A DNA stretch of 64,000 bases from Echinarachnius parma (GCA_037951105.1 JBAMJV010003770.1:1-64000); one strand, 5' to 3'; positions 25,130 to 36,576 are shown, counted from the stretch's first letter. Translations and numbers: made by a program. Notes: generated from the letters alone by a model not told the origin.

Positions 25130-26056
25130 TACCCACGCCGATGAAATCGGCAGGGGGTTATGTAAAGGGTTCCGTATGTTTGTTTGTTTGTTTGTTTGTT
25201 TGTTTGTTTGTTTGTTTGTCTGTTTTTTTTTTTGTTTTTTTTTTGTTTGTGTACAAGATAACTAGAGAACGGGTGAACGGATTTGCACCAAATTTTCAGG
25301 GAATGTTTGGATAGTGACATGGAAGAATCGATTAGATTTTGGTGATGATTGGTTGACCCCTGCAAATTCTGTGGAACCTTGAAGTTTGAGTATGTATTTA
25401 ATGCACGTGTGTGCCTAAATAATATCTGCACGTTATAGGCGCGGTACGGTAACCTCGCTGAATCCAATCGAGCAGCAACTAACAAGTTTAGTCCAGGTGT
25501 GCATCGCGATCGCGCGCACGGTACCATATGTTATGGTACGGTACTTTCGATTCCGGGTTAATTAATACGGAACGGAATTGAATTGCAACACGCTGATCTG
25601 AACTTTGAAGCGCCAAGAAATTGGTAAGTTTCCGAAAAATACATTTATTTATTTAATAATTATTATTGACCCGACACTAATGTGAAGATGAACAGATGTT
25701 CATTTTTACATATTGAATACATCTAGACTGGTTAGAATCAGGAAAATAGGGGAAAATGGATTGATTATACAAAAGTAAAACAGTGTGCAGTCTCATTGTC
25801 AATAATTTTGTACACTGCCTCGCCATGGGGCTGCCGCGCCGCAAGCAAGCGGCCTACACCCTGGCCTAGGCATTTTCACCAAATCGTGCCTAAAACGCGC
25901 TGGTTAGCCTGCTGTATGCGATACAACGTACGTCTGTGCATCAACTCTCAGCAACGTTGCCAGATCTGGCATAATTATGCTTTCTGGCATAATTTAGACC
26001 CTTTTAGCATCTGGCATTATGCCTGGCATAATTTGGCCTTTTTTTGCAAAATTCTG

Positions 26057-26655
26057 GTTTTAAAATAGTAAATCAGAGGTGTTCCACCAAGAATCTCAGA
26101 AATGTAATTTGCAATGATGAATCATAAACAGGATCCTGGAATTATTTGATTAAATTTCAAAAATTGACAGAGATCCGATCATAACTGAAGAACATGAAAA
26201 TCCATGTCCGTTTTGCTGTCCTTCCGTTACCGGCCTCATTAGTGTCAATTTTTAATACACGTTATATTAAAAAAAAAATGTTTTTAAAATAGTAAATCAG
26301 AGGTGTTCCACCAAGAATCTCAGAAATGTAATTTGCAATGATGAATCATAAACAGGATCCTGTAATTATTTGATTGAATTTCAAAAATTGACAGAGATCC
26401 GATCATAACTGAAGAACATGAAAATCCATGTCCGTTTTGCTGTCCTTCCGTTACCGGCCTCATTAGTGTCAATATTTAATACACGTTATGTAAAAAAAAA
26501 TGTTTTTAAAATAGTAAATCAGAGGTGTTCCAAGAATCTCAGAAATGTAATTTGCAATGATCAATCATAAACAGGATCCTGGAATTATTTGATTGAATTT
26601 CGAAAATTGCGTCTGAATGTCCTTCCGTTACCGTGGAATTGCCCCACCCCAGGTA
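26057..26655 (+). repeat. Z tandem units (about 225 bp) in element 2
   Basis: Two full units and one shortened unit starting TTTTAAAATAGTAAATCAGA, containing GAGATCCGATCATAACTGAA and CCTTCCGTTACCGGCCTCAT. The last unit carries a deletion joining GAAAATTG to CGTCTGAATGTCC. The same block is at 30634-31105 and 35282-35985. Confidence 0.85.
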
Positions 26656-27175
26656 GCAAGCCAACGTTGGTCCAACGTTGGACCAACGTTGTCCAATTTT
26701 TTCGGCAACGTTGGTCCAACGTTGTCCGGCAACGTTGGACCAACGTTGCTTGCGTACGCCCAAACAACGCTGCTCCAACGTTGGCGAAAACAAAATACCA
26801 ACGTTGGATCAACGTTGGTCCATCGTTGGAAAGTTGTCATTTGTCAACGTTGGACCAACGCTTTTCCAACGTTGATCCAAGGTTGGTATTTTGTATTCGC
26901 CAACGTTGGAGCAGCGTTGGTTGGGCGTACGCAAACGTTGATCCAACGTCAAAGCAACATGTGTCCAACAAGCATCCACCATATTTCCAACAAGCATCCA
27001 ACATGTCTCCAACACTCATCCAACAAGCATCCAACATGTCTCCAACAAGCATCCAACATGTCTCCAACAAGCATCCAACGTTGGTCCAGCGTAATTCACC
27101 AACATTTCTCCAACGTTGGTCCAACGTTGATCCAACGTTGGTCCAACGTTGGTCCAACATTGGACCAACGTCTCA
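26656..27175. repeat. CCAACGTTGG-rich block with a large inverted repeat
   Basis: Dense copies of the palindrome CCAACGTTGG joined by short linkers. 26752-26935 forms an imperfect inverted repeat with arms of about 80 bp that start and end in GCGTACGC. From 26940 the units become CCAACATGTCTCCAACAAGC-like. No protein is proposed. Confidence 0.8.
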
Positions 27176-27189
27176 CCGTACTAAAAAAA

Positions 27190-27914
27190 TTAAATTAATA
27201 TTCATATGACACGCCTATTGGTGATATCTAGAACATCCTATCCTAGTTTTCCCTTTACCTAAGACTAACCCTAACCCTATTCCTAGTCCTATTCCTATCC
27301 ATATAGTCCTATTCCTATTCCTACACTCACTACATCTACATCATCCACTCAGCTTTATATAACCTAGCTTCTGTGTTAATATTTGTTTGATGGTTGGTAT
27401 TTCGATAAAGTTGAATGTTTGGATAAAGTTTTAAGAATTTACACAAATACATCATGGAAACAAACCTTTAGAATGTTTTTGTAGATAAATAACTAACATA
27501 TATTTCAAATAATGAGTAAATAATAACATTGGATTCATTCTGAACAATCAAATAACATGATTATTAATGCTTTTTGCAGTCAATGATAACCACTCATGAA
27601 TATTCATGAATAATAACCAACGTTCATCCAACGTTGAACCAACGTTGATCCAACGATGGCATACATCCTGCTTTCAGCAGCTAATTTTAAATCCTTTTAT
27701 TATGCAAGGGGGTTTTGACCACCTGTGCTACGAGTAAAAAAATTACCTTTTCTAACATAACAGCTACATGTAGTGAACAACAGATGTGAAATGTTGGATT
27801 CTCGTTGGATTAACGAACGTTTCACTGTGGGTTACCGATGTCGATCCAACGTTGCTCTAACGAGATTGTCCAACCTCCATTTCACTTTGAGTTACCGATG
27901 TTGATCCATCGTTG
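27190..27914. other. Spacer inside element 2
   Basis: No gene. It contains a C-rich run of CCTATTCCTA-type units at 27240-27330, with two TAACCC copies, and sparse CCAACGTT units at 27618-27660 and 27780-27912. Confidence 0.55.
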
Positions 27915-28945
27915 GTGTTGTAATATAATACAAGTACAGGCGAAATGCCATGTGTAACTCTGGCATAACAATAATAAATACTGGTAAATTACAAACTTGA
28001 GTGTCAGGGTAGACTACCCGACACCCAGAAGATGGAACCAGGGGATTATTCTGCCCCTTTCGTACGGTTGTCATCCCCTATGTAAGACCGACATTTACCT
28101 TATGCAAAATGGTTTAACGTGCTAGTGCCAGGGTGGACTACCCAACGCCTAGATGATACCAAGGGATTATTCTGCCCTAAATGGTATTCATCTCTATCAC
28201 AAATCTAATCTATCCGGGGGTCTGAGAGTAGACGTCGAAGTGGGTAGCGCCTGTCACGTTCTTGCGAGGGCGGCTTCACCTCACTCCAGCACGCTTCTGG
28301 GAACTCCGTTTCCTCGTTTACTGGAACATGGATGTTACCTTCAGGTGCGCGACGCTTCTTTAGATGATGTCTGTTCCGGCGATACCGCCCACCTTTCTCA
28401 CTCTGGATGTGGTACGAGCGGGGCGTTGAATCTTGAGTTGTCACTACGCCAGGTTTCCATTCTTTTCCCACTTGGTAGTACACACGTTCTCCAGACTTCA
28501 ACACCGGCAGCGACTTGGCACCCTGATCATAGTATCGCTTCTGCCTCTTCTGGAGCTCTTTCTTCGTACTAGCTATGCACCGTTGATAACGAACAGTACA
28601 GTTCTCAATAAAGCGTTTTCTGGATGGTATATCCGGTCACACATCAACCGTGAAGCTCGCCTCCCAAAATGGATTCAAATTAGCGTTTCTACAACACAGG
28701 TCATGGCGAATCGAATCAGACATACAGTCACTTTCACTTCAGACACCATGTTGTAATATAATACAAGTAGGCACACGAGTATAGTTGAAAGCTTACTTTA
28801 TTAACTGCTTGTAGATCGATGGCCCAACTCATACATGGTCTCTTGACACCCGATAATATACATATCGATCCTATATGGTAATTCACCGGGGATGGCGCAC
28901 TTCTATTTATGATTGTAATTCTACTTGAGTCCGCTCATTACTGTT
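27915..28945 (-). mobile_element. Remnant of a Ty3/gypsy-like LTR retrotransposon
   Basis: TGTTGTAATATAATACAAGT occurs at 27915 and again at 28751, consistent with two LTR ends in reverse orientation. On the minus strand, next to the LTR end at 28751, the sequence TGGTGTCTGAAGTG could be a tRNA primer-binding site. Between the LTRs lies only the end of pol, so most of the element is deleted. It sits inside the CCAACGTTGG array. The two LTRs diverge after about 22 bp, so one is partial. Confidence 0.6.
28205..28605 (-). pseudogene. pol C-terminal fragment (end of Ty3/gypsy integrase)
   Basis: The minus-strand frame has the basic RYYDQGAKSLPVLKSGERV stretch, then a GKEWKPGVV segment and the STPRSYHIQSE...RRNRHHL motif, the usual C-terminal tail of metazoan Ty3/gypsy polyproteins. 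It stops at 28205. Protease, reverse transcriptase, RNase H and the integrase core are absent, so this is a broken, non-functional copy. Confidence 0.7.
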
Positions 28946-30040
28946 GGTCTAACGAGATTGTCCAACGTCTTTTTCACTGCGAATTACCGATGTTGATCCA
29001 ACGTTGGTCCAACGAGATTGTCCAACGTCTTTTTCACTGCGAGGTACCGATGTTGATCCAACGTTGGTCCAACAAGATTGTCCAACGTCTTTTTCACTGC
29101 GAGTTACCGATGTTGGTCCAGCGTTGCTCCAACGAGATTGTCCAACGTCAATTTCACTGCGAGTTACCGATGTTGGTCCACCGTTGGTCCAACGAGATTG
29201 TCCAACGTCCATTTCACTGCGAGTTACCGATGTTGGTCCAACGTTGGTCCAACGAGATTGTCCGACGTCTTCTTCACTGCGAGTTACCGATGTTGGTCCA
29301 ACGTTGGTCCAACAAGATTGTACAACGTCCATTTCACTGCGAGTTACCGATGTTGGTCCAACGTTGGTCCAACGAGATTGTCCGACGTCTTTTTCACTGC
29401 GAGTTACCGATGTTGGTCCAACGTTGGTCCAACAAGATTGTCCAACGTCCATTTCACTGCGAGTTACCGATGTTGGTCCAATGTTGGTCCAACGAGATTG
29501 TCCAACGTCTTTTTCACTGCGAGTTACCGATGTTGGTCCAACGTTGGTCCAACGAGATTGTCCAACGTCTTTTTCACTGCGAGTTACCGATGTTGATCCA
29601 ACGTTGGTCCAACAAGATTGTCCAACGTCCATTTCACTGCGAGTTACCGATGTTGGTCCAATGTTGGTCCAACAAGATTGTCCAACGTCTTTTTCACTGC
29701 GAGTTACCGATGTTGGTCCAACGTTGGTCCAACGAGATTGTCCAACGTCTTTTTCACTGCGAGTTACCGATGTTGATCCAACGTTAGTCCAACGAAATTG
29801 TCCAACGTCTATTTCACTGCGAGTTAATGATGTTGATCCAACGTTGGTCCAACGAGATTGTCCAACGTACATTTCACTGCGAGTTACCGATGTTGGTCCA
29901 ACGTTGGTCCAACGAGATTGTCCAACTTCTTTTTCACTGCGAGTTACCGATGTTGGTCCAACGTTGATCCAACAAGATTGTCCAACGTCCAACGGGTTCC
30001 AACGAGTTTGCAAGTTTCCGACGTTGGTCCAACGTTGGCT
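28945..30040. repeat. 60-bp minisatellite with CCAACGTTGG cores, about 17 units
   Basis: Unit of exactly 60 bp: GAGTTACCGATGTTGGTCC, AACGTTGGTCCAACGAGATT, GTCCAACGTCTTTTTCACTGC, with few substitutions. Because 60 is a multiple of 3 and the unit lacks stops in several frames, open frames up to about 400 codons appear on both strands. These look like by-products. Confidence 0.92.
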
Positions 30041-30051
30041 TGCTACCTGGG

Positions 30052-30338
30052 ACTGCAGTTCGCCAGTTGCAGTCGCAAAATAATAATTAATGGCATTAAT
30101 GCACACATCCTGGCCCAATGACCAGAACAATGGTGATGATCCTCTCAAGTGGACAATTTACATGCAATTTAAACTTATACGCTTAAGATAAACATACAGT
30201 TCATACACTCGTTCTGTTCAACGGTTGATCACTATGTTTTTAGGATGCATCGGTAAGCAAAACAGGGTTGAGGCCGACGAAGGGGTAGAACAGGGCTAAT
30301 GGGAGGCGTGGGTATGCTGACTTTGTCGGCCTTCTAGT
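30052..30338 (+). repeat. 285-bp 3' unit of the Helentron-like family
   Basis: Runs from CTGCAGTTCGCCAGTTGCAG to the CTAGT terminus and includes the subterminal GGCGTGGGTA. Full copies also at 31105-31390, 35985-36270 and, reversed, 21943-22230. Shortened copies end the two nested elements. Confidence 0.85.
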
Positions 30339-31390
30339 TGTCAATAATTTTGTACACTGCCTCGCCATGGGGCTGCCGCGCCGCAAGCAAGCGGCCTACA
30401 CCCTGGCCTAGGCATTTTCACCAAATCGTGCCTAAAACGCGCTGGTTAGCCTGCTGTATGCGATACAACGTACGTCTGTGCATCAACTCTCAGCAACGTT
30501 GCCAGATCTGGCATAATTATGCTTTCTGGCATAATTTAGACCCTTTTAGCATCTGGCATTATGCCTGGCATAATTTGGCCTTTTTTTGCAAAATTCTGGC
30601 ATAATTTGACTCTTTTTAGCATAATTCTGGCAGAGATCCGATCATAACTGAAGAACATGAAAATCCATGTCCGTTTTGCTGTCCTTCCGTTACCGGCCTC
30701 ATTAGTGTCAATTTTTAATACACGTTATATAAAAAAATGTTTTTAAAATAGTAAATCAGAGGTGTTCCACCAAGAATCTCAGAAATGTAATTTGCAATGA
30801 TGAATCATAAACAGGATCCTGTAATTATTTGATTGAATTTCAAAAATTGACAGAGATCCGATCATAACTGAAGAACATGAAAATCCATGTCCGTTTTGCT
30901 GTCCTTCCGTTACCGGCCTCATTAGTGTCAATATTTAATACACGTTATGTAAAAAAAATGTTTTTAAAATAGTAAATCAGAGGTGTTCCAAGAATCTCAG
31001 AAATGTAATTTGCAATGATCAATCATAAACAGGATCCTGGAATTATTTGATTGAATTTCGAAAATTGCGTCTGAATGTCCTTCCGTTACCGTGGAATTGC
31101 CCCACTGCAGTTCGCCAGTTGCAGTCGCAAAATAATAATTAATGGCATTAATGCACACATCCTGGCCCAATGACCAGAACAATGGTGATGATCCTCTCAA
31201 GTGGACAATTTACATGCAATTTAAACTTATACGCTTAAGATAAACATACAGTTCATACACTCGTTCTGTTCAACGGTTGATCACTATGTTTTTAGGATGC
31301 ATCGGTAAGCAAAACAGGGTTGAGGCCGACGAAGGGGTAGAACAGGGCTAATGGGAGGCGTGGGTATGCTGACTTTGTCGGCCTTCTAGT

Positions 31391-31534
31391 TTTGTATGAA
31401 AAGGGTTGAAACCAATACTTTTGAGCGCCTCTTGTGTTTTAATGGCTCTTTTTTAATGATAAATTTTATTTTTTTACTAATAGTCGTTTGTAATTTTCTA
31501 TACCTTTCAAGCATGGTGGAGTTATAACTATTAT
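31391..31534 (+). repeat. Segment P, left half (target of elements 2 and 3)
   Basis: Aligns to the reverse complement of about 40885-41000 (GGTTGAAACC, GAGCGCCTC, TTTTAATGGCTCTTTT, GAGTTATAACTATTA). Its continuation is at 36271-36375, so elements 2 and 3 flank and split it. Confidence 0.75.
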
Positions 31535-32111
31535 TACCCACGCCGATGAAATCGGCAGGGGGTTATGTAAAGGGTTCCGTATGTTTGTTTGTTTGTTTGT
31601 TTGTTTGTTTGTTTGTTTGTTTGTCTGTTTTTTTTTTTTTTTTTTGTTTGTTTGTGTACAAGATAACTAGAGAACGGGTGAACGGATTTGCAACAAATTT
31701 TCAGGGAATGTTTGGATAGTGACATGGAAGAATCGATTAGATTTTGGTGATGATTGGTTGACCCCTGCAAATTCTGTGGAACCTTGAAGTTTGAGTATGT
31801 ATTTAATGCACGTGTGTGCCTAAATAATATCTGCACGTTATAGGCGCGGTACGGTAACCTCGCTGAATCCAATCGAGCAGCAACTAACAAGTTTAGTCCA
31901 GGTGTGCATCGCGATCGCGCGCACGGTACCATATGTTATGGTACGGTACTTTCGATTCCGGGTTAATTAATACGGAACGGAATTGAATTGCAACACGCTG
32001 ATCTGAACTTTGAAGCGCCAAGAAATTGGTAAGTTTCCGAAAAATACATTTATTTATTTAATAATTATTATTGACCCGACACTAATGTGAAGATGAACAG
32101 ATGTTCATTTT

Positions 32112-32919
32112 TACCCACGCCGATGAAATCGGCAGGGGGTTATGTAAAGGGTTCCGTATGTTTGTTTGTTTGTCTGTTTTTTTTTTGTTTTTTTTTTTGT
32201 TTGTTTGTTTGTGTACAAGATAACTAGAGAACGGGTGAACGGATTTGCACCAAATTTTCAGGGAATGTTTGGATAGTGACATGGAAGAATCGATTAGATT
32301 TTGGTGATGATTGGTTGACCCCTGCAAATTCTGTGGAACCTTGAAGTTTGAGTATGTATTTAATGCACGTGTGTGCCTAAATAATATCTGCACGTTATAG
32401 GCGCGGTACGGTAACCTCGCTGAATCCAATCGCGCGCACGGTACCATATGTTATGGTACGGTACTTTCGATTCCGGGTTAATTAATACGGAACGGAATTG
32501 AATTGCAACACGCTGATCTGAACTTTGAAGCGCCAAGAAATTGGTAAGTTTCCGAAAAATACATTTATTTATTTAATAATTATTATTGACCCGACACTAA
32601 TGTGAAGATGAACAGATGTTCATTTTTACATATTGAATACATCTAGACTGGTTAGAATCAGGAAAATAGGGGAAAATGGATTGATTATACAAAAGTAAAA
32701 CAGTGTGCAGTCTCATTGTCAATAATTTTGTACACTGCCTCGCCATGGGGCTGCCGCGCCGCAAGCAAGCGGCCTACACCCTGGCCTAGGCATTTTCACC
32801 AAATCGTGCCTAAAACGCGCTGGTTAGCCTGCGGTAAGCAAAACAGGGTTGAGGCCGACGAAGGGGTAGAACAGGGCTAATGGGAGGCGTGGGTATGCTG
32901 ACTTTGTCGGCCTTCTAGT
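32112..32919 (+). mobile_element. Nested Helentron-like element 3a (808 bp)
   Basis: Complete from TACCCACGCC to CTAGT, inserted at GTTCATTTT|TACATATTG of the host element; the host sequence resumes exactly at 32920. It has the 5' body to GGTTAGCCTGC, then only the last 90 bp of the 3' unit. Confidence 0.85.
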
Positions 32920-33009
32920 TACATATTGAATACATCTAGACTGGTTAGAATCAGGAAAATAGGGGAAAATGGATTGATTATACAAAAGTAAAACAGTGTG
33001 CAGTCTCAT

Positions 33010-33860
33010 TACCCACGCCGATGAAATCGGCAGGGGGTTATGTAAAGGGTTCCGTATGTTTGTTTGTTTGTCTGTTTTTTTTTTTTTTTTTTTGTTTGTT
33101 TGTTTGTTTGTGTACAAGATAACTAGAGAACGGGTGAACGGATTTGCACCAAATTTTCAGGGAATGTTTGGATAGTGACATGGAATAATCGATTAGATTT
33201 TGGTGATGATTGGTTGACCCCTGCAAATTCTGTGCAACCTTGAAGTTTGAGTATGTATTTAATGCACGTGTGTGCCTAAATAATATCTGCACGTTATAGG
33301 CGCGGTACGGTAACCTCGCTGAATCCAATCGAGCAGCAACTAACAAGTTTAGTCCAGGTGTGCATCGCGATCGCGCGCACGGTACCATATGTTATGGTAC
33401 GGTACTTTCGATTCCGGGTTAATTAATACGGAACGGAATTGAATTGCAACACGCTGATCTGAACTTTGAAGCGCCAAGAAATTGGTAAGTTTCCGAAAAA
33501 TACATTTATTTATTTAATAATTATTATTGACCCGACACTAATGTGAAGATGAACAGATGTTCATTTTTACATATTGAATACATCTAGACTGGTTAGAATC
33601 AGGAAAATAGGGGAAAATGGATTGATTATACAAAAGTAAAACAGTGTGCAGTCTCATTGTCAATAATTTTGTACACTGCCTCGCCATGGGGCTGCCGCGC
33701 CGCAAGCAAGCGGCCTACACCCTGGCCTAGGCATTTTCACCAAATCGTGCCTAAAACGCACTGGTTAGCCTGCAGTAAGCAAAACAGGGTTGAGGCCGAC
33801 GAAGGGGTAGAACAGGGCTAATGGGAGGCGTGGGTATGCTGACTTTGTCGGCCTTCTAGT
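33010..33860 (+). mobile_element. Nested Helentron-like element 3b (851 bp)
   Basis: Same structure as 3a. Inserted at CAGTCTCAT|TGTCAATAAT of the host element; the host resumes at 33861. Confidence 0.85.
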
Positions 33861-34318
33861 TGTCAATAATTTTGTACACTGCCTCGCCATGGGGCTGCCG
33901 CGCCGCAAGCAAGCGGCCTACACCCTGGCCTAGGCATTTTCACCAAATCGTGCCTAAAACGCGCTGGTTAGCCTGCTGTATGCGATACAACGTACGTCTG
34001 TGCATCAACTCTCAGCAACGTTGCCAGATCTGGCATAATTATGCTTTCTGGCATAATTTAGACCCTTTTAGCATCTGGCATTATGCCTGGCATAATTTGG
34101 CCTTTTTTTGCAAAATTCTGGCATAATTTGACTCTTTTTAGCATAATTCTGGCAGAATTTGAAGAAAAAAAAAAGGTCTCGACAATCATCACCAATGTTC
34201 TGGACGGGAATTTTTTTGGAAGATCCTGGTCTTGGCCTCTGAATTTGTGTTTTACTTCATTTGTGAAGTGAAATTCGACATTCCAATAAAAAATGATGCA
34301 GGGAGCATATTTGCTCTG

Positions 34319-34351
34319 ATGGCGGATGACTCTGACGACGAAACGCAAGGA
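34319..34351 (+). other. Possible captured first coding exon in element 3 cargo
   Basis: An ATG opens MADDSDDETQG and runs straight into GTAAGT at 34352, a consensus splice donor. The 34250-35280 block has no relation to the rest of the element family. Its origin is unknown to me and the parent gene cannot be named from 11 residues. Confidence 0.35.
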
Positions 34352-35281
34352 GTAAGTCTAAATGTGCAAAGATTTTAATAATTGTGGGTTTTATGGCATG
34401 ATACACATGCAAGGAATATAGCAAGAACTTAACTTGGTAAAATGTTGTTGTATGGTTGTGTATATCATATGTTTTCGTTTTATTCCCCTTCGAAACATCG
34501 TTCGCTAGCCGGTGGCGTTATGTTGCTAAACAAAGAACAGCCCGGAACTCTGGCGTCACGGCGCGTCCCCGCCGTGACACTGCGGTCTGCAGCTCGAGCA
34601 AAACATGAATAAAAGAATATAAAAAAGAACCGGGTCAAAACGAAAATGAATGATATTACAAATGATTGATGTAAATCTCCCAGATATGTGTGAATCATAA
34701 TCTCCTGCTCTTGAAAACCATTTTAGTTTTAATTTCAATACCAATTCACTCACACAACTTGCACTTGCCAAGATTAGCACTGGGCAATTCCACGCCAAAT
34801 GAGCCAAAAGTGGAAAAATTAAATGAGGATTATTTCTGATCTTGTTTATTTTTTCTGGATTACTTTTGAATAAATCATGATTGATATCTTTTATTTTATA
34901 TGATTTACAAAAATTATGGGTGTCTCCTAATAGGAGAAACGGACACCATAATACATGAACCTAGACACATGGGACTACACAGTCCCTATTTCTAGATTGT
35001 CTTCATATTTTGCATTCCTTTCTGGTATTTTTCAGTTTTAAGGTACCAAATTGGATGATTGAATATCACAATGTGTGTTCAGGTGGTAATTTTAGTATTT
35101 TGAGGGCCCTAAAGTATATTTTTAATGAATCAAACTTCTGTCCTTACATTACCGAACAGTGAAGTATTTAACTTCTTGTGATTATTATACCAAAAGACAT
35201 ATTTTTTTCAAATAAGTGTAATACTCTTTGAACATTAAGGAATGGATTACGAGCCAATATAACATGATATTCCTTTTAGAT

Positions 35282-35985
35282 TGACAGAGATCGGATCATA
35301 ACTGAAGAACATGAAAATCCATGTCCGTTTTGCTGTCCTTCCGTTACCGGCCTCATTAGTGTCAATATTTAATACACGTAATGTAAAAAAAATGTTTTTA
35401 AAATAGTAAATCAGAGGTGTTCCACCAAGAATCTCAGAAATGTAATTTGCAATGATGAATCATAAACAGGATCCTGGAATTATTTGATTAAATTTCAAAA
35501 ATTGACAGAGATCCGATCATAACTGAAGAACATGAAAATCCATGTCCGTTTTGCTGTCCTTCCGTTACCGGCCTCATTAGTGTCAATTTTTAATACACGT
35601 TATATAAAAAAAAAAATGTTTTTAAAATAGTAAATCACAGGTGTTCCACCAAGAATCTCAGAAATGTAATTTGCAATGATGAATCATAAACAGGATCCTG
35701 TAATTATTTGATTGAATTTCAAAAATTGACAGAGATCCGATCATAACTGAAGAACATGAAAATCCATGTCCGTTTTGCTGTCCTTCCGTTACCGGCCTCA
35801 TTAGTGTCAATATTTAATACACGTTATGTAAAAAAAAATGTTTTTAAAATAGTAAATCAGAGGTGTTCCAAGAATCTCAGAAATGTAATTTGCAATGATC
35901 AATCATAAACAGGATCCTGGAATTATTTGATTGAATTTCGAAAATTGCGTCTGAATGTCCTTCCGTTACCGTGGAATTGCCCCAC
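35282..35985 (+). repeat. Z tandem units in element 3
   Basis: Three units of about 225 bp nearly identical to those at 26057-26655, ending in the same shortened unit joined to CTGCAG. Confidence 0.85.
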
Positions 35986-36375
35986 TGCAGTTCGCCAGTT
36001 GCAGTCGCAAAATAATAATTAATGGCATTAATGCACACATCCTGGCCCAATGACCAGAACAATGGTGATGATCCTCTCAAGTGGACAATTTACATGCAAT
36101 TTAAACTTATACGCTTAAGATAAACATACAGTTCATACACTCGTTCTGTTCAACGGTTGATCACTATGTTTTTAGGATGCATCGGTAAGCAAAACAGGGT
36201 TGAGGCCGACGAAGGGGTAGAACAGGGCTAATGGGAGGCGTGGGTATGCTGACTTTGTCGGCCTTCTAGTTTTGTAATGTTATTGTGCAGGTTTTGGTTA
36301 CTAAAGCGCAGCCTTACCAAAATTGTACTCGTTTGTTTTTGTGCGTAGAATAAAAGTATAAAACGAGACAACAAA

Positions 36376-36576
36376 CGACGGATCTCACGGAGAGCGACGG
36401 TTCCGGGCCTGTAACGATGGGGCTTCTTCACTCCGCCGGTGGCTGGGGCGGACTTGCGAGCTGCCTTGGTGGCCAGCTGCTTGCGAGGAGCCTTTCCTCC
36501 GGTAGATTTGCGGGCGGTCTGCTTGGTACGGGCCATTGTTGTTTCGTAGTTAGTCAATTTTGTCCAACTGATAATT
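36376..36576 (-). pseudogene. Histone H3 5' fragment (residues 1-53)
   Basis: Encodes the H3 start, whole N-terminal tail and the beginning of the alphaN helix up to REIRR, then runs into unrelated sequence. By eye all 201 bases, including about 40 bp of 5' UTR, are identical to 37449-37649 of the intact H3 gene. Homology stops before the TATA box, so no promoter was copied. The frame stays open for about 47 unrelated codons. Confidence 0.9.

Larger units (their letters stand above)
25130..31390 (+). mobile_element. Helentron-like composite element 2
   Basis: Starts TACCCACGCC, ends CTAGT, with T flanks and no target duplication. Body: the 5' region (25130-26056) is almost identical, inverted, to element 1. 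Then come Z tandem units, CCAACGTTGG arrays interrupted by a Ty3/gypsy remnant, and a first 3' unit (30052-30338). Next is a second partial body lacking its 5' part (30340-30633), more Z units, and a second 3' unit ending at 31390. The two 3' ends show it is a composite or recombinant. No transposition gene is present. Confidence 0.7.
31535..36270 (+). mobile_element. Helentron-like composite element 3
   Basis: TACCCACGCC start and CTAGT end with T flanks. Contains the (TTTG)n tract, the conserved body interrupted by two nested relatives (32112-32919 and 33010-33860), unrelated cargo at 34250-35280, Z units and the 285-bp 3' unit. It lies in segment P, whose undisturbed paralogue is at 40840-41000 in reverse. 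Confidence 0.75.

Noticed and set aside
27240..27330. Interstitial telomere-like sequence
   Set aside because: Only two TAACCC copies among CCTATT-type units; too short for a telomeric tract.
28949..30148. Minus-strand open frame of 399 codons with a 20-residue repeat, and 292-359 codon frames on the + strand
   Set aside because: All come from the 60-bp minisatellite, whose length is a multiple of 3 and which lacks stops. Several frames are open at once and they run into unrelated element ends.
23653..33388. Recurrent 116-137 codon frame beginning MVPCARSRCTPG in each element
   Set aside because: The frame follows the element's copy number, crosses a (TTTG)n microsatellite giving Lys/Thr/Asn/Gln runs, and is cut by indels. 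It resembles no protein I know; conservation is explained by recent copying.
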